Origin: Mesorhizobium loti R88b | Lineage (GTDB): Bacteria > Pseudomonadota > Alphaproteobacteria > Rhizobiales > Rhizobiaceae | Assembly (NCBI RefSeq): GCF_013170845.1 | Contig: NZ_CP033367.1 | Coordinates: forward strand, 5,519,001-5,583,000 | DNA: 64,000 bases | Direction of reading: 5' to 3' | Shown here: positions 59,218 through 64,000 of the stretch, in pieces | Numbering within the stretch: position 1 is the first letter of the stretch | Layout of the letters: every line of letters begins with the position of its first letter | Notes under the pieces: generated by a model | What the model was told of the DNA's origin: nothing | What the model saw: the letters and a program-made list of their open reading frames with translations, nothing else | Database searches by the model: none | Program-made: the position numbers and the translations under genes

Positions 59218-60522
59218 TTGCGCAGCGACCTGCGAACAGAGGGCTTTGAATTGTTTTCGGACGGGTCCCAAAGGATCTATCACTATCATCTAAAGAAGTG
59301 CGGTGGCACGTCGCTCAATTCTTGGCTTGAATGGCATTTTCCAGATGACGGACGATGGACCGAAGCCGTTGATAACCAATATTATCTTGCTATGCGTGCG
59401 GGAACGCCCCCGATTCAGCAGGCGCTGGCTTCTCTGCTCGAGGCGAGCCCTGGAGCCTTCACGCATATTCCGCTAAGCGGCATTCTGCCACCCCAAACAT
59501 TTTCGGTGACCGTTTTGCGCAATCCTGTGAAACGTATCGTTTCGCAGATTTCGGATTGGCGCCGGGAATTCGCCGAAGGCAAACATCCGGGGCACAGCCC
59601 GGAAGTCCGCGCGATTGAGCATGCTGCAAATATGTCCCTGCGTGATTTCCTGAGTGCGCATAGCGCCTCACCTCTACGCGGCCTTTTTGACAATTATCAG
59701 ACCCGCGCGCTTGCCACACGCGCAGGGGAACCGGCCGATGAAGGTGATGCGTACGCGCTCCTCCCTGCAGCGAAAGCCACGCTCGAAAGGGATTATGGGG
59801 TAGTTGGGCTGACTGAGCGTATGAAGGAGACGCGCGCGGCAATCTGCTCTTATCTGGGGCTGGTTCCGGACGAGGAAGCAGGCGGAGCCAGGAACGTGAC
59901 CGCCGACAGATTTGTCTCGCGGGATGAGCTTCGGGATGCCTCGGAGATCGTTGGCCGATTCACTGCCGTGGACGAAGAGCTATATGCCCATGCACGATTA
60001 CTTTTTTTGAATCGACACGCAGAGAGGGCGCAGTACTCGGAACTCGACTTTGAGGCCAAACATGCTGCGAAAGCCGTGCAACGGCTCCGCCCTGTTTTGA
60101 GGGAGCAGAACGTATTCCTTTCCGTTCGCGATGCAATATTGGGCTCGGGCATCCATGGTCGCGACGGTGCGGGCACAGACAATTGCGCTGTCTGGACAGG
60201 TCCTACGACACGGACCGTTCTCTACATGCCATGCCCGGTTGAGAAGATGCTCAAAGTCAAGCTCTGGATACGCGGATACGCGGCGGAGAGGATACGTAGC
60301 CAGGTTCGATTTGAGATCGATGACAGGTTAACTCCGCATGCCTTTGTCAGTAGCCCAGAGTCGCATGAAGTCGCTGAAATATACGCAACACCTAAGAGAT
60401 CTTTTCTGAAGCTGACCATCCTGGTTGACGAAACGCTGACGTCCCTGGAAGCCGGCGGGGGAAATGCTGATGAACGCAAGCGTGGCTTGGCTTTTGACGG
60501 TTACGGCTGGTCAGCAGTGTAA
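59218..60522 (+). CDS. putative PAPS-dependent sulfotransferase
   Basis: A 434-residue protein. The 5'-phosphosulfate loop is YHLKKCGGTSLNSW (residues 23-36) and the 3'-phosphate site is TVLRNPVKRIVSQ (98-110), both in family spacing for carbohydrate sulfotransferases. Residues about 290-434 form a separate beta-rich extension of unknown role. The start is TTG 59218 with AAGGG upstream; no other start exists in frame. It could sulfate the glycan using PAPS from cysD-cysNC 10 kb away. Confidence 0.72.
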   Translation: MRSDLRTEGFELFSDGSQRIYHYHLKKCGGTSLNSWLEWHFPDDGRWTEAVDNQYYLAMRAGTPPIQQALASLLEASPGAFTHIPLSGILPPQTFSVTVLRNPVKRIVSQISDWRREFAEGKHPGHSPEVRAIEHAANMSLRDFLSAHSASPLRGLFDNYQTRALATRAGEPADEGDAYALLPAAKATLERDYGVVGLTERMKETRAAICSYLGLVPDEEAGGARNVTADRFVSRDELRDASEIVGRFTAVDEELYAHARLLFLNRHAERAQYSELDFEAKHAAKAVQRLRPVLREQNVFLSVRDAILGSGIHGRDGAGTDNCAVWTGPTTRTVLYMPCPVEKMLKVKLWIRGYAAERIRSQVRFEIDDRLTPHAFVSSPESHEVAEIYATPKRSFLKLTILVDETLTSLEAGGGNADERKRGLAFDGYGWSAV

Positions 60523-60580
60523 GCGCTGTCTGTGCTGATTGGGATGAATTCTGCACTGGCAAGTTGTACTTAGTCTACAA

Positions 60581-61282
60581 TTAGGACTCGACAATTCGGC
60601 CCATCTCAAGAGTAATCTTTCGATCCGTCATTTCATTAAGTAGAGTGTCGTTGTGAGAGGCGAAAAGGAAGCCTTCATTCTTTGCGATATATTCAACTAA
60701 CCGGTCTTGGGCCTTCTGCTGGAATGCGCGATCGGCGACGCCCATCCATTCATCGAGGAGCAAAATGTCGGCGGGCTCAACGGTGTTCATTGCGAATTGG
60801 AGACGGCTCTGCATTCCAGGTGAATAGGTTCCGACAGGCATGTCAAAAAATGCGCCGAGTTCGGCAAATTCAGCCACGTCCTCTGCATAGTCCGTCGGTG
60901 TCAGGCTCCGAATATCGAGCAAGGAATGACGCAGCCTGACGTTCTGCCGCCCCGTCAGTGCGAAAATCATGCCAGCGCCAACGTGGAGCAGCGAGCGGAT
61001 CGATCCGCGCACGTCGACAAATCCGGAAGACACAGGAAGCATGCCCCCGACGACCTTGAGCAAGGTGGTCTTCCCGTTTCCGTTCCCGCCCACAATGCCT
61101 ATCCGCTCACCGCGATGGACTTCGAGATTGACGCCATCGAGCGCGCGCAGGACAGGCGACTTGTTCCTCAGTAGTATCCGTGGATCGTTGCCGAGCGATA
61201 CATTCTTAAGCCCTCGAAGGGGGATTTCCACCGACACGTTGTCAAGTCGGATGACCACGTCATCCTCAGTTATCCTGTTCAC
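60581..61282 (-). CDS. polysaccharide ABC transporter ATP-binding protein (Wzt/KpsT-like)
   Basis: A 233-residue ABC ATPase with Walker A GGNGNGKTT, signature SPGMQSRLQFA and Walker B ADILLLDEWMG. It belongs to the polysaccharide/teichoic-acid export class but lacks the C-terminal glycan-binding domain of Wzt proteins. The GTG start at 61282 overlaps the permease stop (GTGA); the longer frame lies inside the permease gene. Confidence 0.88.
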   Translation of the reverse strand: MNRITEDDVVIRLDNVSVEIPLRGLKNVSLGNDPRILLRNKSPVLRALDGVNLEVHRGERIGIVGGNGNGKTTLLKVVGGMLPVSSGFVDVRGSIRSLLHVGAGMIFALTGRQNVRLRHSLLDIRSLTPTDYAEDVAEFAELGAFFDMPVGTYSPGMQSRLQFAMNTVEPADILLLDEWMGVADRAFQQKAQDRLVEYIAKNEGFLFASHNDTLLNEMTDRKITLEMGRIVES

Positions 61283-62091
61283 GCTACCCACCTGAATACG
61301 ACAAGCTCTCGATTCGCCGGGAACACCACGTATGAAACGAGCATTCCCAAGAAACAAAGTCCAATTACGATCGACAATGAAACGAGGGGCCAACCACCGT
61401 TCAGCATTGGACCACGCGAAATCTCGACTAGATGATAGACGGGATTGAAGTCGACAACCCACCTATGCGCACTGATTCGGTCGGGACTCCAGAGAATTGG
61501 GGTCATGAGATAGACAGCGAACAACAACTGCGGGAGAAACCCACGAAAAAGCCGGAAGCGGTCAAAAATATATGCTATCGGCAGCGACCAGCACATCATT
61601 GCAAGGGTCGTCAGTACTATTCCTAGTGCGAATCCCACGTAGTTGGCATGCATCAGCACATGAAAATTTACAGTAGCTATTATTATTGCGACAGCCAAGA
61701 TTTTGAGAGAGACTGCAATCAGGAAGTCATAAGCATTCGCAAGATGTACAACGTACCCAGATATGCCCGGGAACCCTATGTAGTTCGCCACCTTCTCATT
61801 GGCATGAGCGCTAGCAGAAACTGAAATCGAGAGGCCCTGCCAAAGCGCAAAGGACACCGCGAAGAAGGGGATGAAGTCGGTAAGGGTCTCGTGGAAGACG
61901 AGCCCCATGACCGAACCTAGGAGTACAACATGAACAAAAATCGAAATGAACGGCGCGATCAGACCCAACCCCGAATTGCGCCTTTGCTCCGCGACATCGG
62001 CCAGATAGAGCTGCCAAGACAGCGCCCGCTGCCTCATGAGCGCTCGCAGGTCCTCCCGAAAGCCGCGCTCAATCCATCGTTGTTCACGCAT
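61279..62091 (-). CDS. polysaccharide ABC transporter permease (Wzm/KpsM-like)
   Basis: A 270-residue ABC-2 type permease with about six membrane helices (for example FLIAVSLKILAVAIIIATVN) and the late FNPVYHLVEISRGPMLNG segment typical of the O-antigen/capsule exporter family. It pairs with the downstream ATPase. Parts of the gene are visibly AT-rich. It follows the GT4 gene by 21 bp. Confidence 0.9.
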   Translation of the reverse strand: MREQRWIERGFREDLRALMRQRALSWQLYLADVAEQRRNSGLGLIAPFISIFVHVVLLGSVMGLVFHETLTDFIPFFAVSFALWQGLSISVSASAHANEKVANYIGFPGISGYVVHLANAYDFLIAVSLKILAVAIIIATVNFHVLMHANYVGFALGIVLTTLAMMCWSLPIAYIFDRFRLFRGFLPQLLFAVYLMTPILWSPDRISAHRWVVDFNPVYHLVEISRGPMLNGGWPLVSLSIVIGLCFLGMLVSYVVFPANRELVVFRWVA

Positions 62092-62112
62092 CGTTTTAAC
62101 TACCGTTCGTGG

Positions 62113-63378
62113 CTAGCGAGCCAAATTCTCAAAGGCAAGCAGATAAAGGGCGGCTCGGGATTCCACATTGTAACGTTCAAGGTACGCGCCTCGAGCGGCA
62201 ACTCGCTCCTTGCCGGTGCCGTCAGAACGTCTGATCTTCTCTGCTAACTCGACATGATTTCCGACCTCGAAGAACGCCAGCATGCCGGGCTGATACCGGT
62301 CCAGTTCCTTGAAGCACTGATTACGAGAGCAGTAGATGGGACGAGCCAGATCGAGCGCCATAGCCGCAGGGCCGGACGACGTCTGTCCAACCTCAGCATA
62401 AGGCAGGATAATAGCGTCACAGGCAAGCATCACTTCATTGAACTCTCGGTTCCCAAGGGCTCCGCAAAAATGAACGCGCTCAATAAGATTACTGCTCGAG
62501 ATCTCCTCCTCATCTGTAAATTCAATCTCATTCATAAGCTTCTTAATGTAGGGTTGGTCAATTGTGTGTCGCAATATCCCTTCGGGGTGAAGGCCACCAA
62601 CGATCAAAAGATGGTAATCTTCCGGCAGATATTTCATGGCCCGCACGGCGACTTCAATTCCCTTGTACTCGTTTAGGAAACCAAAGCAGCCTAGGAATTT
62701 TTTCCCCTCAATATTGTACCGCTCGGATACTTCCATTTTGATGCGGGATTCATCGATTACGTTACGCTCCTGCCGACTTAGGAATGACAGCGGTTGGTGG
62801 AAAATTGTTTCGGTAGATAGGCCAATCAGGGCAAAGTTCCTGGCTTCCCGACTTGTCTGGACGATGTGGCGAAACTTCTGTGGGTTGTTGCGAACCTTCT
62901 TGAACAACCTGTCAAAGACAAAGTTGCCCCGCCACGAGCGCAAGAAATGCCAAAGCCCCCTCGGGTTGAGGCTAACTCTTTCGCCCTCCATTTGAGGTAC
63001 TGTGTGATAGGTAATAATGACCCGCTTGCTGGCGTCGATGATAGCGCCGATCCGGCGCCAGATAGAGAAAGGCGTCAACCCGAATAGACCCGGCTCAAGC
63101 TGCAGATTGACCACATCCGCGGACCTTACGAGCTTGATGATCTCTGCCAACTGCTGCTTTGCGGCTTTTCGGGCGTAGTTCGACTGCGCACGAAATATGT
63201 CCACGGGGAGCGGCACGATTTCGACCTCGCAATCAGCCTGAAGTCGAAGGGGACCCTCAAGTGCTTCAACATATTGCGCGATTCCGCAGGCACGATGATA
63301 GCTCGATACAATGAGCAGCTTCTTCGCCACGGCATCGTCCCCAGTTTGCACCAATGGTTTAGCAATGGTTTGATGCAT
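62113..63378 (-). CDS. glycosyltransferase family 4
   Basis: A 421-residue GT-B enzyme. The N-terminal VSSYHRACGIAQYVEALEG acceptor region and the C-terminal YAEVGQTSSGPAAMALDLAR donor region are seen. Moderately AT-rich. The short gap to the exporter permease downstream suggests one operon for synthesis and export. Sugar specificity unknown. Confidence 0.88.
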   Translation of the reverse strand: MHQTIAKPLVQTGDDAVAKKLLIVSSYHRACGIAQYVEALEGPLRLQADCEVEIVPLPVDIFRAQSNYARKAAKQQLAEIIKLVRSADVVNLQLEPGLFGLTPFSIWRRIGAIIDASKRVIITYHTVPQMEGERVSLNPRGLWHFLRSWRGNFVFDRLFKKVRNNPQKFRHIVQTSREARNFALIGLSTETIFHQPLSFLSRQERNVIDESRIKMEVSERYNIEGKKFLGCFGFLNEYKGIEVAVRAMKYLPEDYHLLIVGGLHPEGILRHTIDQPYIKKLMNEIEFTDEEEISSSNLIERVHFCGALGNREFNEVMLACDAIILPYAEVGQTSSGPAAMALDLARPIYCSRNQCFKELDRYQPGMLAFFEVGNHVELAEKIRRSDGTGKERVAARGAYLERYNVESRAALYLLAFENLAR

Positions 63379-63528
63379 TTTTCGGTCCTTCCAGTCGCCC
63401 CATGCGAGGTGGGTTAGATTGAATCCGATATACCGGCACGGCGCTCCGGACGATAGGCTCCATCGCCCTTGCCGAGCAGTAGTTCTGCCAAATGAGCGCC
63501 ACTGCGTCCCGTTGCTGCCAACGCCGTT

Positions 63529-64000
63529 CTAGTCAATTCCCAACTCTCCGCTTTCAACAAAGGCCTCCCGTTCGGCGCCCTTGAGGTCCTCCACGACCAT
63601 TTCCTTAACAAGATCGGCGAATGTTGTTTTCGGCTCCCAGCCAAGCCTCTGTCGGGCTTTTGAGGGATCGCCAAGCAGGGCCTCGACTTCGGCCGGTCGG
63701 AAATACCGAGGATCCACGGCGACGATACACACGCCCGTCGATGCATCATAACCCTTTTCGTCCGTGCCTTCGCCCTCCCAGCGGATGGATATGCCAAGTT
63801 CGGCTGCGGCAAAGGTCACAAATTCACGAACAGAATGCTGCACTCCAGTCGCGATGACATAGTCCTCAGGGGCATCTTGCTGCAACATCAACCACTGCAT
63901 CTCGACATAGTCCCGCGCATGGCCCCAATCGCGTAAGGCGCTGAGATTTCCCAGATACAGCCTCTTTTGCATCCCCAGCTTGATGCGGGCCATGGCCCGC
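63529..64000 (-). CDS. gmd: GDP-mannose 4,6-dehydratase, C-terminal part
   Basis: About 157 C-terminal residues are visible; the start lies beyond the right edge. The segments [35 protein letters not shown] and [20 protein letters not shown] are diagnostic of GMD. The enzyme makes GDP-4-keto-6-deoxymannose, the precursor of GDP-rhamnose, fucose or perosamine. It uses GDP-mannose of the kind made by the fusion enzyme at 9540-11774. The 150-bp gap to the GT4 gene holds no gene. Confidence 0.93.
   Translation of the reverse strand, partial: RAMARIKLGMQKRLYLGNLSALRDWGHARDYVEMQWLMLQQDAPEDYVIATGVQHSVREFVTFAAAELGISIRWEGEGTDEKGYDASTGVCIVAVDPRYFRPAEVEALLGDPSKARQRLGWEPKTTFADLVKEMVVEDLKGAEREAFVESGELGID

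Noticed and set aside
61283..61462. Extended N-terminus of the exporter ATPase
   Set aside because: It lies within the permease coding sequence; the GTG at 61282 overlapping the permease stop gives the normal family N-terminus.

Overview
The window looks like a chromosomal segment of a rhizobial alphaproteobacterium, most likely Mesorhizobium or a close relative. This rests on high GC, a bet operon that includes choline sulfatase, a fructose (Frc-type) ABC operon with a divergent ROK repressor, a complete glg operon, a fused CysN/CysC, an R. etli ReAV-type asparaginase, and ~100-bp intergenic repeats of a kind I associate with Mesorhizobium. The genus is inferred; no search was run.

Layout. 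1-2.2 kb: 3' part of an asparaginase gene and an SCP-x-type thiolase (minus). 2.3-8.6 kb: a plus-strand bet operon (betI, betC, a PLP-dependent dehydratase, betA, betB) converting choline-O-sulfate to glycine betaine. 8.7-11.8 kb: DUF1275 membrane protein and a GDP-mannose pyrophosphorylase fused to an AGE-type isomerase. 11.96-17.7 kb: tRNA-Pro(CGG), then a sparsely coding stretch of small proteins (24-aa and 30-aa membrane peptides, a His-rich exported protein, a DUF922-like HExxH protein, a lipoprotein between two repeats) and a Tat-signal protein with a transglutaminase-like Cys/His/Asp arrangement. 17.7-23.2 kb: oligopeptide ABC transporter (minus). 23.5-25.7 kb: TadE/TadG-like pair. 25.7-38.7 kb: glycogen operon glgP-glgB-glgC-glgA-pgm-glgX plus a GH13 alpha-glucosidase (minus). 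38.8-44.7 kb: fructose-type ABC transporter (minus) divergent from frcR-rbsD/fucU-like-frcK (plus), with a large inverted repeat between them.

44.9-64 kb is mostly surface-polysaccharide and sulfate-activation DNA: a DegT-type sugar aminotransferase; cysD-cysNC-cysQ (PAPS synthesis and PAP removal); an O-antigen ligase/polymerase; a sugar epimerase; an initiating sugar-phosphate transferase; a FlaA1/WbpM-type dehydratase; two GT4 glycosyltransferases; two methyltransferases (one AT-rich, FkbM type); a PAPS-dependent sulfotransferase candidate; an ABC-2 polysaccharide exporter pair; and the 3' end of GDP-mannose 4,6-dehydratase at the right edge. Together these suggest an exported O-antigen or capsule whose residues are methylated and sulfated: the GDP-mannose enzyme near 10 kb feeds the dehydratase, and CysDNC supplies PAPS to the sulfotransferase.

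The most noteworthy items are the sulfation module, the Tat transglutaminase-like protein, the dehydratase inside the bet operon, the Frc inverted repeat containing both divergent TTGACA hexamers, the hidden micro-proteins and the repeat family.
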